A DNA stretch of 64,000 nt from positions 103,607,893 to 103,671,892 of the forward strand of contig CM056380.1 in the NCBI GenBank assembly GCA_029718625.1, given 5' to 3'. How positions within the stretch are numbered: the first letter of the stretch is position 1; each line of letters begins with the position of its first letter. The notes below the pieces were generated by a model. It was not told the origin of the DNA. It made no database searches and worked only from the letters and a program-made list of their open reading frames with translations. The DNA comes from Synaphobranchus kaupii. Lineage: Eukaryota; Chordata; Actinopteri; Anguilliformes; Synaphobranchidae. The position numbers and the translations under genes were made by a program. Of this stretch, positions 52,211 through 64,000 are shown piece after piece.

Positions 52211-54284
52211 AGTATCATGCTAGCCTACATGCTAACGTGGACATGCAGGCTCCATAGCCCCCTCCACTCCTGAAGGGACCTTAAAGGGTAAGTTCGCTAT
52301 TTTGGACCTTGGACCCTATTTGCGGTCTGTCTTCCATGAACCTGACACATTGAGTCCATTTTTTCGCTGATCGGTCCAGTATTGAGTTCGCTACAGATTT
52401 CCTGTAGGCTCTCACTGGGCTACAATAGAAGTCAACGGGGCAATTATAAATGTTATGGAAAAACAACAATAAATGTGCTTTCATGTACAATAAATGAGAC
52501 GGGAAGCTCAGGGTGTATTGTTACCGGTCTCAGTATGCTCTCCTGTGAAATGTATCTCAATCCGAACATTTTTACGGGCTTGGCATGGCTTGGAAGTAAG
52601 CATTTCTCTGTTGCTTGTTTTCGCTGCTCCCGCGGAGTACTATGTGTCGGGGGTAGGGGAGCGGGAAGGTGTGCCGGCCGTTTACGAAACTATCTAGGTG
52701 AGCAGTCTGCGTTTGTTTACCTGCAGCAAAGTAGGCTACACTTTGCACAAAAAAACTACAGTATATACATGGCTCCCAGGGGGGAACAGGTTGTAACTTG
52801 TTGCCTGTGTGTGACATTGGCTCTTCGCGTAAACTTTCAAGAGAGAGACAGCAGCTGCCCTAGACTAACACTGGGGGCATAATAACCATGAACTGGTTGT
52901 CACCCAGGGAATCCAGTGCCAAGTAGGCACTTACACTGTTTGGAAATAAAATTAAGAGGCTTTTTTGAAGATGAGAAAGTTATACAATTTTTTAGTTATA
53001 CAATGAAATAAGAAGATATATATGTAGAATATATGTGGATTCTTTCTTGGTATATATGCATACTCATTAATTGCATTCACCACGCACATATATTCTCCAG
53101 CTCTGTTTTATTAATTATGTTGTTTAGGTTCACTTTCATGGCTCACTTTACCTCAGATTAAATATATAATCTTGATAGCAAACTCATAGCATGGATCACC
53201 TCTCTGCCTAACATTTAGTACAAAGGCAAGTGCTGTATATCAAACACAGAAATGTTAAGTGCACAACACAGAGATGTTGACAGAGATTGCACTCAAGTGA
53301 AATAAAAGTTTCCAGTGGAATCATACACAGTTAACAACATGCAAAAATTCATAACAACCCCGCCCCTTCCCATACACACACATGCATACACACACATGCA
53401 CGCATACACACACACCTTTTCAGGTGAGAGGTATCATCTGAATTTAGATCCCAAATAAGGGGTGTTATTTTGAGGGCGCAGCCAAAGTATTTGCACGTGT
53501 TATCATTTCACACTTTGCAGGTGATCAACTAAGAGTCATTATGTAAATTACTCCAGCCACAAACAGCCATATTTAAATGAGAGATTTTGCATGTTTGGAA
53601 TGGTTACACTGTAGGAGATGTCTCGTAAGAAAACAGTGAAAAGACTGGCAGCAATGTTGCCAGTGAGAAACCATTTAATGAATTTGAAAGAAATCTATAA
53701 TTCATGTTATTTTAGATTACTGTTAAATAATTATTCTACATGGCTTTGACAGTGTTTTGAAATTTTTTTTACAAACATTTTACTTTAAAAATATTGTTTT
53801 TTTCCACTGCAAAAAAACCCCACAGGAATTCAGTCTTTTTTAACACAGTCATGTAGAATACCAACAATAACTCATTATTTAACAGTCATCCCATAAAATA
53901 ACAGGATTTATACAGTTAAATAGCAAGATCTATAGGCTACAGCTAAATAAAAGGATTCATAGTTTTCCGCCTTCATTAAATTGCTTTTCACTGGCAACAT
54001 TGCTGCCTTTTTCATGGTATTTTTTACAGTGTAGGTATAGGCTACTGCTACACTGAACAAGCTGGTGGTTAAATATGAACTGTTTCACTGGAAGTCTCTT
54101 AGATTCTGCAGGGTGTTACAGATGTTTGTGAGGACTGAAATGATCAACTATGCTTAATATCACTACTCGCACCATTAGTGTCATACAAAATCTAATTTCC
54201 AATTTTCATGGGTTTTATTTTGATAGTTTTTATTTGCTTTGTTATTCACTGTTATAATAGACGTTGTATTGCTTCAAATTCTAG
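52211..54284. other. repeat-derived and AT-rich sequence, no gene seen
   Basis: 52285-52440 (TTTTGGACCTTGGACCCTA, TTGAGTCCATTTTTTCGCTG) looks like a common fish DNA repeat. An (AC)n-rich stretch lies at 53373-53416. Frames around 52382-52882 overlap on both strands without domains. Confidence 0.45.
53373..53416 (+). repeat. (AC)n-rich microsatellite
   Basis: Interrupted ACACACATGCA/ACACACACAC runs. Confidence 0.85.
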
Positions 54285-55179
54285 TTAGGGGTCCAAGCAC
54301 GTAGTGCTGGAACCCTATTGTTATTGCTGGTTTTATTATTATTATTCCCACATTTGGTACAATTGCAGCAAAACCACATAATAACTTTTGCTGAAACTTT
54401 GCACACATGTAGACACTGCGACACGACACATGTACAGCGAATTCCAACCCAATTGACCTGATGGTGGTGCTATAGAGACAAAGTGAAATTTTATAAACTT
54501 TTTCGGCTATAACTTTTGAACCGTTTAGCCTATCTTCAAAATTATTTTTGCCTCAAATTCGTTGGTTCGTGGCAAATAACGTTGCCATTTAGATCAATGA
54601 GGTCCGCCATATTGGATCTTTTGCAAATTTGCATTTTGTGAAAAATAAAAATTCGAACTCCTCCGAGACCATTTGACATATCAACATGCAACTCAAACCC
54701 ATTTGTTCAGGGGACGATTCTCTAAAGAATCACAAAGCGAATTTCCTGATTTTCCAAATATCCTGATTGCAGTAAGCCAATAAAAACTGTTGTGGGCGTG
54801 GCTAGTCACGAAAACGCTAATAACTCTTCAATTCTTCAATGGATATTAATAAAATTTGGTTTCTGTACTTGCACTGACCTTCTGAGCCAAACTCTAAAGT
54901 ATTGGCTCAATAGAATCAAATGGTGGCGCTATAGAGCATAATCAATTTTTTTTAAATGCATAAATTCATAAATTATTTTTTAGACATTTAAAACTTGCTG
55001 TAGTGATCAATTTCCTCATCTGGAACATATGTATGTGCCACATATGTCGCTGCCATCTTGGATTGGCCACCATTTTGGAAATGCTATTACCATTTCCCTT
55101 CATGAAAAATCACTGTTGTGTTTTAAACATTGAAAATTATGTGTCGTCATCAATCAATGGGCAGCCACTGGTTATCTGT

Positions 55180-55240
55180 TATGGCTTAGTGGTACGAGCA
55201 ATGGCTTGGTATGTGGGGACCCGGGTTCAATCCCCACCAT
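55180..55240 (+). other. tRNA-like module Q1
   Basis: Counterpart of P1: TGGCTTAGTGGTACGAGC then GGTTCAATCCC. Partial T-arm only. Confidence 0.5.
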
Positions 55241-55485
55241 AGGATACTTTTCTTTTCGATGAAAACAATGCACAGTTTGTTATGCTTTTCACACTTAATA
55301 ATGTTCTTTTCACATTATTGCAAAGGTGAAGAAACTTTACTATATTAACTATTCACTGTTTCACTAGTACTTAAATGAGTGAAACAAATAAAGTTTTAAT
55401 AAAGTTATTATTTTTCCTGCCAAATTCTTCATCAAAAATGCTCCATACCCTCCAATAATTCTCCCCATACCAAACAACATCTGCG

Positions 55486-55550
55486 ATGGCTTTGTAGTTA
55501 GTGTGATTGCCTTCGCTGTGGGAGGCCCGGGTTCAAATCCCACCGAGTAC
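55486..55550 (+). other. tRNA-like module Q2
   Basis: Counterpart of P2: TGGCTTTGTAGTTAGTG then GGTTCAAATCC. Confidence 0.45.
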
Positions 55551-55951
55551 CAAAGGTTGCGTTTCTTTTCGACGACATGCGCTTTCTTACGCTTTTCACA
55601 TCTACAAATCTTATTTTCACATTAATGGGGGAGGAAACACAAAAACACATTTTTTGAGTTAATATCTAGGCATTGCCTCAGATTGAAGGTCTCTTTCATG
55701 AATGTCTTCTCAAATTATTCAGTTTGCATTCAGTTTATGATTTGAAGCATATTGATGAAATCTGGTTGCTATACTAGCACTCACATCAAGAGCCAAACTG
55801 TAAAGTATTGGCCAAATTGAATCAAATAGTGGCACTATAGAGCACAATATGTATTTTTTTAATTTATAAATTCAAGAAAAATCACTGTTGTGTTTTAAAC
55901 ATTGAAAATTATGTGTCGTGATCAATCAGTGGGCAGCCACAGGTTATCTGT

Positions 55952-56012
55952 TATGGCTTAGTGGCAAGAGCAATGGCTTGGTATCTGAAAGACCCGTGTT
56001 CAATCCCCACCA
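55952..56012 (+). other. tRNA-like module Q3 (duplicate of Q1)
   Basis: TGGCTTAGTGGCAAGAGC then a B-box damaged to GTGTTCAATCCC. Part of the internal duplication of block Q. Confidence 0.45.
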
Positions 56013-56257
56013 TAGGTTACATTACTTTTCGATGAAAACAATGCACCATTTGTTATGCTTTTCACACTTAATTATGTTCTTTTCACTTTATTGCAAAGGT
56101 GAAGTGATTTTACTATATTAACTATTCACTGTTTCACTAGTACTTAAATGAGTGAAACAAATAAAGTTTTAATACAGTTATTCTTTTTCCTGCCAAATTC
56201 TTCATCAAAAATGCTCCATGCCCTCAAATAATTCTCCTCATGCAATACAACATCTGC

Positions 56258-56316
56258 AATGGCTTTGTGATTAGAGTGATTTCCTTTGATGTAGGAGACC
56301 TGGGTTCAGGTACCAA
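56258..56316 (+). other. tRNA-like module Q4 (duplicate of Q2, decayed)
   Basis: TGGCTTTGTGATTAGAG followed by GGGTTCAGG, a truncated B-box. Confidence 0.4.
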
Positions 56317-58439
56317 AGGTTGCATTTCTTGCGCTTTCTCATGCTTTTCACATCTACAAATCTTATTTTCACATTAATGGGGTAGGAAACACTAAAACAC
56401 ATTTTTCAGTTAATATCTAGTCATTGCCTCAGATTGAAGGTCTCTTTCATGAATGTCTTCTCAAATTATTCAGTTTACCCAGAATTAACTGAAGGTGGTG
56501 GTCTGAAAACAGTTTGACCTTTTATACATATTCATGTTTAGACACTCATGTCATGCAGCTACATGTGTCTCACGTATACCTTCCGAGACTCGATTGTAAA
56601 AGGAAACCAATGTCACATGATTCCAACAAAATTACAACCTTTTGCTTGGACCCCGTGCAGTGGCTGCTTTGCAGGTATATTTACATTTTGTTATTTGTGT
56701 TGGTCAGGGAGGATACCATTATCTTATTGTGTTACCTTCCCTTTGAATGCCAACCAGCTGATTTTCTTTGTTTAAATTACTTTTGTAATTTAAACAAGCG
56801 CACCTGAACAGGTGCCTGAACCAGAAATGTGGCATTTCTCCAGCAACACATGTCAATACAGGTGTATCTTTGGCACCAACAGCATAATCATTGGCTTTAT
56901 TGGTAACAACATCAACAGCTGGAATCTCATGAGGACATGTACTTTTTCTTATTTGCTTGATCCTTTTTTAAGGTGAGTTATATACAACAAGAAGACTATA
57001 CATTTACAGGTGGGTAAAGAGTTCTAGGACCTGTGAAATATTTACTCCTCAAGAATAATACTGGCAACAATATAAAGCAGTCACAGTGCCAAATAAAATT
57101 TTTCTAATTGAAAGTAGTGTGCAATATCAATAATATCTCATGTTATGAAAGTTAGGAATTATGTGTTACTACATGTCTATCAATGCACTAACATCAATTG
57201 ACAGTTGTCAGAACTTAAAAGTGTCGCATTTAAAGTTAATTTTATACTTCAACAGAATAAAATAGTTATCATATTTCTTCCTCAAACACTATGGCCAGAC
57301 GGGTGAACTTGTACAGTACCATTATTTTTCTCTTCCACCTTTCATGTTGGGGAAATGATGCCACTGTTAGAGAAATGTTCTGTTGAATTGAATTGTAGGA
57401 AGAACTCTGACTGATGAACTGGAAAGACTACATTTCCTTTGTATAAATGCTTTGTTTTTATTCTATTTGAAGGAAGGGGTGGGGATTTATATTTTAGATA
57501 TATTCTCTTTTTTAAATAGTGTGCAGCACCCCCTGCTTCCAGGAGTTTGTCAGTGAACTGGATCATGTGACAGGTTACAGAGGTCACTGAGGTCACACTT
57601 TCCACAGGGATCAAATAACCCTTCTGCTTGGTGTTGAGAGCTGAATCATCAAATAACAGTATTCCTTAATACCCTGGAAATTAAGAGAAATATGCATTAA
57701 CACCTTGCACATTAATAGGCTTATGCCTTAACATATACATGAAGACATCATTGAATAAAATCCATTTGCAACCTGCATTGTAAAAGAAGTGGGGCCACAT
57801 GGCAGGCCTTGATATAAAACAGTCGTCTCAGGGTCTTAATTACTGAAAGCAGTGGGAATGTGTGGTTCAGTCTTGGACTAGGAGGCCAGTTTTAATGTAA
57901 AAATGACTGGCAGCACAGACCTTGAATATGTGCAACTCTGAAAAGGTTCCTTTGCAAGCAGTGTCAAGTCCCCACAAAACACAGGGTACCGATGTCCCCA
58001 CAGAACACAAGGTAGTTATGTCCCTACAAAGCACAGATATATCCCCAGAGAACACAGGGCACTAATGTCCCCACATTCTCCAACAGTATATTCTCTCATC
58101 TATTTTATAGCTGAAATCACTCAATCAGGGTAAACCATGCAATTTTTCTCTTTATTCTCATCTCTCTTAATAAAACGGTTGGTGCTCCTCTGCTTTGATG
58201 CTCCGTATGTTGCTAAGTGGGTTTGATTGAAAAAGGCTGCTCCTCCACATGCCAGATCCAATACAAACAGAGCATCACTCTCACAAACTCTTCTGGAGAG
58301 GTTGCAGGTCCTTGTGGAACTTCTTCCCCATCTCTGCACGTAAGCATGATCCACCCACAGCAAGTGATACATTCTTATTGACAATCATGTGACTGTGACA
58401 TTTCTTTATTTGACCCCTCCCTGCTGGAAGCTGGGCAAC

Positions 58440-58470
58440 CACGTGTGCTTATCAAGACTATATATAAAAG
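58440..58470 (+). promoter_or_regulatory. candidate TATA promoter with E-box (block Q)
   Basis: CACGTG at 58440-58445 and TATATAAAAG near 58461, conserved with block P. Confidence 0.45.
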
Positions 58471-58549
58471 TATTGTGCCTATACTCAGGCTAGTATAACC
58501 AAGGCATTCTTTGATTGAATTCCCCAAGTTTTTCTGTATATGTACAAGA

Positions 58550-58576
58550 ATGGCAGCAAATACACAAATAAACAAG
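58550..58576 (+). CDS. possible tiny first coding exon (block Q)
   Basis: Nine codons (MAANTQINK) from an ATG in the context CAAGAATGG to a GTAAGTCAG donor at 58577. It differs from the P exon by six extra bases that keep the frame. No second exon is identified, and I do not recognise the protein. Confidence 0.3.
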
Positions 58577-59654
58577 GTAAGTCAGAATAAAATTACAATT
58601 TCTCTTCATTAAATACTTTACAGCAAGAATAATACAGATATAAAAAATGGATGGCTCAGAACTTTCTCATGTTAAATTAGATAAATACTGAAGTCATGCT
58701 ACTGGATACCAAGCAATAATGAGATTTTAATCATGCAAGTCTGGGTCCCTGGATACCTTTTGAGTCAAAACTCATTAAAAAGACATGTCAGATGTGCTAA
58801 TACTATATCAAAGAAAGAAATATGGAAATAGACACAAGCGGACATTGCAGAGTTCTAGTCTGAATAGGTTTAGGAAAAATGCAAGACCTTCAAGTATAAA
58901 AAGTTTGTTCCAAACAGTAGAAACGTAAATTGAGTATCAGGAAACCTTGCCTTGTTATCCTTTATAAAAACTGCCATAAGTATACTCAACTAATTCCCAG
59001 ATAGTGTACTTAAAGTTCACTTTCACTTTACCTTCCAGAAGTAAACTAAGCTCACTGATTAAAATATATTTATTGGTAAACACTGCAGTAGCATGTTTAC
59101 CAATTAGTGCTTCTAGTCATTAAAAAGTGAACTACAGTAAGCTGGAGGAACGTTAAGCATAAGTATACTAACATGAGGCATTTTCCTCCAAATACAGTAC
59201 ATACAAATAAGTCATTTATAAATGGTATACTTACTGTTTCTCCAACAGATAATTACAGGTTTATACCTAGGCTTGTGTCATGGATCTGGGCTGGGCTGTG
59301 CAGCAGGTACAGCACAATTTTAACTTTTAACCTTAAGATGCAGTGCAGCCCAGCTTTTTTGTGCTGTTGATGGGTAATACAGGAGGACTGGTGTGATGCA
59401 TGAAACACAGGCATGCAGGATAATAACCTTTACAACTAAAAAAGGATTTAAAGGGCTCTATTTTCCGGCTGGCGCATGGCGGGTGGCGAGCCAGCGCATT
59501 GGCGAAGTAACATTTTTGGCATGTATTTTCACGCTTCTTAAGGTTGGTTCTCACCAAATCCGGCGAGGTGCATCGGTTGGACGCATTCTATTCATTTTCT
59601 ATGGAGAGGATGCGATGCGATCGCGTGGTGCATGATGGATGTGGAGTGGCGACT

Positions 59655-60535
59655 GTAGGTGGATTCTCACCAAATCCGGCGACGATGCATGGGGACCCAC
59701 AGGAACCCCAAACTGTGCGTTTGGTGGGCGGTGCTATTAGACGGGTTCAGTAGCCTACGTAGGAACATTAACGACACCTGATTGGTTAGACATATTTTGC
59801 CTGCGTTTTCAAACCAGAACAATATGACGGCCTGTTAATAACTTTCTTTTATACCACTTAAATGGTCCACTAAAAATACGTTTCTGAAAACATTTGAGGC
59901 GAGAAATAATCTATGCAGTTGCTAATTCTTGATTAATATTTGATCTAAAACGCCTACTTTGACCGTTTGATCCAAGTTTCACGAGCAACTGCAGACACAT
60001 TCATTTGCCTAAAGTAGGTTTGGAATCTATCCTATTCAAATTCCATACAGTCGCCACGCCACATCCATCATGCACCGCGCGATCGCATCCTCTCCATAGA
60101 AAATGAATATAATGTGTCCGATCGATGTACCTCGCCGGATTTGGTGAGAATGCACCTTGTGTGGTACGTTCGCCGGTTCTGAATTTGAATAGAATAGGAT
60201 AGATGCATCCGCCGTTGCTTGCAAAACTCTGGTCAAACGGTCAAAATAGGTGTTTTAGATCAAATATGAATCAAGATTTAGCAACCGCATAGCTTATTTC
60301 TCACCTCAAATGTTTTCAGAAACATAGTTTAGTGGACTGTTTTGGTGGGATAAAAGAAAGTTTATTAACAGGTCGCCTTATTGTTCTGGTTTGAAAATGG
60401 AGGCAAAATACATCTAACCAATCAGGTGATGTTAATGTTCCCTGGTAGGCTACTGAACCCGTCTAATAGCACCGCCCACCAAACACACAGTTTTGGGGTC
60501 CGGCGCGTCCCCATGCGTTGTCGCCGGATAGTAAA
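59655..60535. repeat. ~880-bp palindrome, fold-back element (block Q)
   Basis: Left arm from about 59660 (CACCAAATCCGGCGACGATG, TTTGGTGGGCGGTGCTATTA, ATTCAAATTC near 60040) is inverted at about 60175-60530 (GAATTTGAATAG ... TAATAGCACCGCCCACCAAA ... GTCGCCGG). Arms are ~360 bp with modest divergence. The centre 60045-60170 holds the inverse of the unit at 59540-59645. No coding frame. Block P contains only the first arm. Confidence 0.85.
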
Positions 60536-60597
60536 GATATCAGTTATAATCATTTATAGAAACATAGTTGGTCGATAAACATAAAGTTTTCATAAAG

Positions 60598-60791
60598 CAG
60601 GGCTGCCCAATACTCTTCCTGGAGATCTACCGTCCTGTAGGTTTTCACTCCAACCCTAACAAAGCAAACCTCATTCAACAGCTATAGAGAATTGTTGAGC
60701 TGCTCATTAATAGAATCAGGTGCGCCAAATTAGGGTTGATATGAAAACCCACAGGACGGTAGATATCCAGGAACAGGGTTGGGCAGCCCTG
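60598..60791. mobile_element. 194-bp MITE, hAT-like
   Basis: Inverted ends of about 50 bp: CAGGGCTGCCCAATACTCTT and, on the minus strand, CAGGGCTGCCCAACCCTGTT. Adjacent 8-mers TCATAAAG and ATATAAAG agree at six positions, as expected for a decayed 8-bp hAT target duplication. Confidence 0.8.
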
Positions 60792-60799
60792 ATATAAAG

Positions 60800-61219
60800 T
60801 ATAGAAAAGGTATCGTATCGAATTAAGGGTATCGGTTTTGGTATCGCTATCGAAAAATTTCGAACGATACCCAACCCTAGATAAGAGTACATTGCGATTC
60901 GCACTTGCACTGCCCGCCAGATGAGACCATGTTTACGGCACAAATCGCACCACAGCGTATGGCGAGTTGCTCATTTCGGGGCTTTCCCCAATGCGTGCAT
61001 GATCATAACCTATTCAAAAGCCAATCAACCAATCCCCCAAGCAGGAACAAATTATACTTTGCATTTATTGCTCATTGTCTTCTTTCTGTTTTTAATTGCT
61101 TATGGCTGTTATTATTCTGCATTGTGGTCCCAGGGGTACTGTATTCTTTCTTACACCCAACTGTAATAAGAAAAGTGGCAGCTGCTGACCAAAATTTTTG
61201 GTGAAGCAAACCCCAAACA
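60800..61219. other. no gene seen
   Basis: Contains a TATCGTATCG/CGAACGATACCC repeat-like patch near 60815-60880. Open frames at 60905-61204 have no domain. Confidence 0.45.
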
Positions 61220-61238
61220 CCCCCCCCCCCCCCCCCCC
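61220..61238 (+). repeat. poly-C tract (19 C)
   Basis: Uninterrupted run of about 19 C, the fourth G/C homopolymer of the window. Confidence 0.85.
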
Positions 61239-61754
61239 ACTGTAAAATACACACTGTAAAATAGTTCACTTTAAATTTACAGTAAATTTCTGGCTACTAA
61301 CTGCATTACTCTCACAGTAATGTCCGTATCGTATTATCAGTAAATCTTTATGAAATGATAACTGTGTGCTGCAATTTCAGTCAACCTGACCATGGAATTA
61401 CTGTGATATGCTGCTGTAGAATTACAGTAATCACCTGTATTTTGACATATCAATTGTAATAGTGCAACTCAGTAGTCAGTAATTTACTGTAGATTTACAC
61501 TTCTGGAAAGTTGACATTTTAACTGTCATGTCACCACACCTATAAAAACAGACAACATTTGAATTGGGTAAATTAAAATGAAAACAAAGACAATATACAT
61601 TTAACATATTTATTCAGCAGTTTTTCAAGAGTAAATATGCAGAGTATCTCAAGTGCAATTGCATATTTTAAGTGCAAATACTGGGCAAAAACATTTCATA
61701 GGCAGTTTAAATGTTATTTAATAAAAATTTAAATATCAACTTAAGTGTACAATT
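61239..61754. other. AT-rich stretch, no gene seen
   Basis: Several ATTTACAGTAA/TTACTGTA-type words occur, as in degraded DNA repeats. No coding signal. Confidence 0.45.
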
Positions 61755-63300
61755 TGTACTGCTTGTGAGTGACACAAGATAGCTGAGCTGGACTTGATGA
61801 GGGCTGAGCTGGACCTGAAGAAGGCTGCTTGTGAGTGGCACAGGAGGGCTGAGCTGGACTTGAGGAGGGCTGCTGGTGAGTGACACAGGAGGGCTGAGCT
61901 GGACCAGAGGAGGGCTGAGCTGGACCAGAGGAAGGCTGAGTTGGACTTGAGGAGGGCTGCTTGTGAGTGACACAAGAGGGCTGAGCTAGACTTGATCACC
62001 TGACCACAATGAGGAGGGCTGAGCTGGATTTGAGGAGTGCTGCTTGTGAGTGGCACAGGAGGGCTGAGCTGGACTTGAGGAAGGCTGCTTGTGAGTGGCA
62101 CAGGAGGGCTGAGCTGAACCTGAGGAGGGCTGCTGGTGAGTGACACAGGAGGGCTGAGCTGGACCTGAGGAGGGCTGCTTGTGAGTGACACAGGAGAGCT
62201 GAGCTGGACTTGAGGAGGGCTGCTTGTGAGTGACACAGGAGGACTGAGCTAGACCTGAGGAGGGCTGAGCTGGACTTGAGAAGGGCTGCTTGTGAGTGGC
62301 ACAGGAGGGCTGAGCTGGACCTGAGTAGGGCTGCTGTTTGTGAGTGGCACAGGAGGGCTGAGCTGGACTTGATGAGGGCTGAGCTGGACCTGAGGAGGGC
62401 TGCTTGTGAGTGGCACAGGAGGGCTGAGCTGGACTTGAGGAGTGCTGCTTGTGAGTGACACAGGAAGTCTGAGCTTGACCTGAGTAGGGCTGCTGTTTGT
62501 GAGTGGCACAGGAGGGCTGAGCTGGACCTGAGGAGGGCTGAGCTGGACTTAATGAGGGCTGAGCTGGACCTGAGGAGTGCTGCTTGTGAGTGGCACAGGA
62601 GGGCTGAGCTGGACTTGATGAGGGCTGAGCTGGACCTGAGGAGGGCTGCTTGTGAGTGGCACAGGAGGGCTGAGCTGGACTTGAGGAGTGCTGCTTGTGA
62701 GTGACACAGGAGGGCTGAGCTTGACCTGAGGAGGGCTGAGCTGGACTTGAGGAGGGCTGAGCTAGACCTGAGGAGGGCTGAGCTGGACTTGAAGAGGGCT
62801 GCTTGTGAGTGACTCAGGAGGGCTGAGCTAGACCTGAGGAGGGCTGCTTGTGAGTGGCACAGGAGGGCTGAGCTGGACTTGATGAGGGCTGAGCTGGACC
62901 TGAGGAGGGCTGCTTGTGAGTGGCACAGGAGGGCTGAGCTGGACTTGAGGAGTGCTGCTTGTGAGTGACACAGGAGGGCTGAGCTTGACCTGAGGAGGGC
63001 TGAGCTGGACTTGAGGAGGGCTGAGCTAGACCTGAGGAGGGCTGAGCTGGACTTGAAGAGGGCTGCTTGTGAGTGACTCAGGAGGGCTGAGCTAGACCTG
63101 AGGAGGGCTGCTTGTGAGTGGCACAGGAGGGCTGAGCTGGACTTGAGGAGTGCTGCTTGTGAGTGACACAGGAGGGCTGAGCTGGACCTGAGGAGGGCTG
63201 AGCTGGACTTGAGGAGGGCTGCTGGTGAGTGGCACAGGAGGGCTGAGCCGAACTTGAGGAGGGCTGCTGTTAGTGAAACAGGCAAGCTGAGCTGGACTTC
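61755..63300 (+). repeat. 1.5-kb minisatellite of 21- and 24-bp subunits
   Basis: Two subunits alternate irregularly: a 21-bp unit (GCTGAGCTGGACTTGAGGAGG) written here as GCTGAGCTGGAC plus TTGAGGAGG, and a 24-bp unit starting GCTGCTTGTGAGTG and ending CACAGGAGG. A higher-order unit of about 264 bp occurs twice in succession (from 62611 and 62875). Since both subunits are multiples of three and lack minus-strand stops, a 429-codon Ser/Ala/Leu-rich frame (61996-63285, minus) appears; composition is purely repetitive, so I do not call it a gene. Confidence 0.93.
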
Positions 63301-64000
63301 TGAGCTCGCTCCACAAGATAGGAAAGCTAAGCTGGCCTATCTAGGCTACACCGTTTTCCTTCCCTTTCCCTTTCATTTTAGTTCATTTTCCAAATCTGAC
63401 ACTTCTCATCTCCTGATGACATCCTTTCTTACTGACGGCTTTCCTCACCTTCTGACGATCATGCTATTTTACTACAAAATGCAAAATACAAAAAATGATT
63501 AATATGGTTATAACTATTCGCTAAATTATCTCTATGCTAACCCACAATTGGATAGACTGTCCTCAAGTTGTGAATGGTTGAAAGCATTACCTGAACAAAG
63601 CCAATAGGGTTTAATAAACAAATTATGAAATAGCCGCGCATTGTCAAAATGGGTCAGACCCAGACGCATTAAGTAGGCTAATCAATGTTACTGTTGCGAA
63701 TACAGTGGAATTCTGAAGCCGCGGGACCCGCCAAGTTTGAAACTAAGACGGTTAGCACGTATGGCGTTTTGGGAGTACATATTTAATTAAATACAACACG
63801 CCATAACAATATATGTGAGTAAATGTGTAGAGTATATTAGTTTTCCTGTACGAATACCACAAAATATCGGTTCTTGTTGTTGAAAAAATAAGGATAACGG
63901 TATCCTAAAAGCAGCACAGATGATGTGTTTCCGTCCAACGAGAGTGATTACACGGAAGTGAAACGGGCTAATTTAAAAAATAATTTTAAAGCGAACAAAC
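63301..64000. other. no gene seen
   Basis: Mixed sequence to the window end without recognisable exon or element. Confidence 0.5.

Larger units (their letters stand above)
54285..60174 (+). repeat. block Q: long duplicated segment (homologue of 20210-27239)
   Basis: Starts with a single AGGGGTCCAAGCACGTAGTG unit and is co-linear with block P to 60174. It lacks the L2 fragment and the ~740-bp AT-rich segment of P. It has its own internal duplication: 55130-55730 is repeated at about 55880-56480, doubling the tRNA-like modules from two to four. Substitutions are scattered, suggesting moderate age. Confidence 0.9.

Noticed and set aside
61996..63285. 429-codon open frame on the minus strand
   Set aside because: Entirely made of minisatellite units whose lengths are multiples of three; Ser/Ala/Leu repeats with no domain and no start context.

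Overview
The window looks like intergenic or intronic DNA from a ray-finned fish (teleost). It has no bacterial-type operons. It carries a dense, nested mix of Tc1/mariner, CACTA, Harbinger and hAT DNA transposons, L1-, L2- and CR1/Jockey-type LINEs, solo LTRs, MITEs and minisatellites, with few coding exons, all bounded by GT..AG splice signals. The style (many 'taggctac'- and 'taacgttagc'-like words, tRNA-like modules, a 'ggggtccaagcac' repeat) is familiar from teleosts; I cannot name the species.

Layout. 1-5.6 kb: broken, mostly inverted fragments of a repeat family seen intact later, with a Tc1-type element (1892-3410) whose transposase has lost its catalytic glutamate. 6.1-8.7 kb: a 5'-truncated L1-like LINE bounded by an 18-bp target-site duplication. 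9.9-11.3 kb: a large palindrome built partly from a Harbinger transposase fragment. 12-14.7 kb: an inverted-repeat element split by a 1.5-kb solo LTR. 15.5-18.4 kb: a decayed LINE. 18.6-20.1 kb: a second solo LTR of the same family. 20.2-27.2 kb (copy P) and 54.3-60.2 kb (copy Q): two long homologous blocks carrying tRNA-like modules, a TATA promoter with a tiny first-exon-like ORF, and a fold-back element.

29.7-31.8 kb: an uninterrupted 683-codon CACTA(EnSpm)-type transposase gene, followed by a spliced exon (32.5 kb) resembling the accessory protein of such fish elements. 33.3-34.8 kb: a second, intact Tc1-type copy nearly identical to the first. 38.5-39.2 kb: remnants of a SAMHD1-like gene with frameshifts. 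40.4 kb: a strong CTCF-like motif next to a CpG cluster. 43.1-44.4 kb: a MITE holding a third solo LTR. 44.7-48.8 kb: an almost complete L2/CR1-type LINE with an esterase ORF1 and an endonuclease-reverse transcriptase ORF2. 49-52.2 kb: hAT-like ends and a hAT-type first exon. 61.7-63.3 kb: a minisatellite made of 21- and 24-bp subunits.

The only proteins that plausibly work together are those of individual mobile elements: the intact Tc1 transposase could act on the ends of the dead copy; the CACTA transposase may pair with its neighbouring exon; ORF1 and ORF2 belong to one LINE. I see no complete host gene. No clear new biological system emerges; the least explained objects are the P/Q blocks with paired tRNA-like modules and a hairpin tandem array, and the large palindromes.
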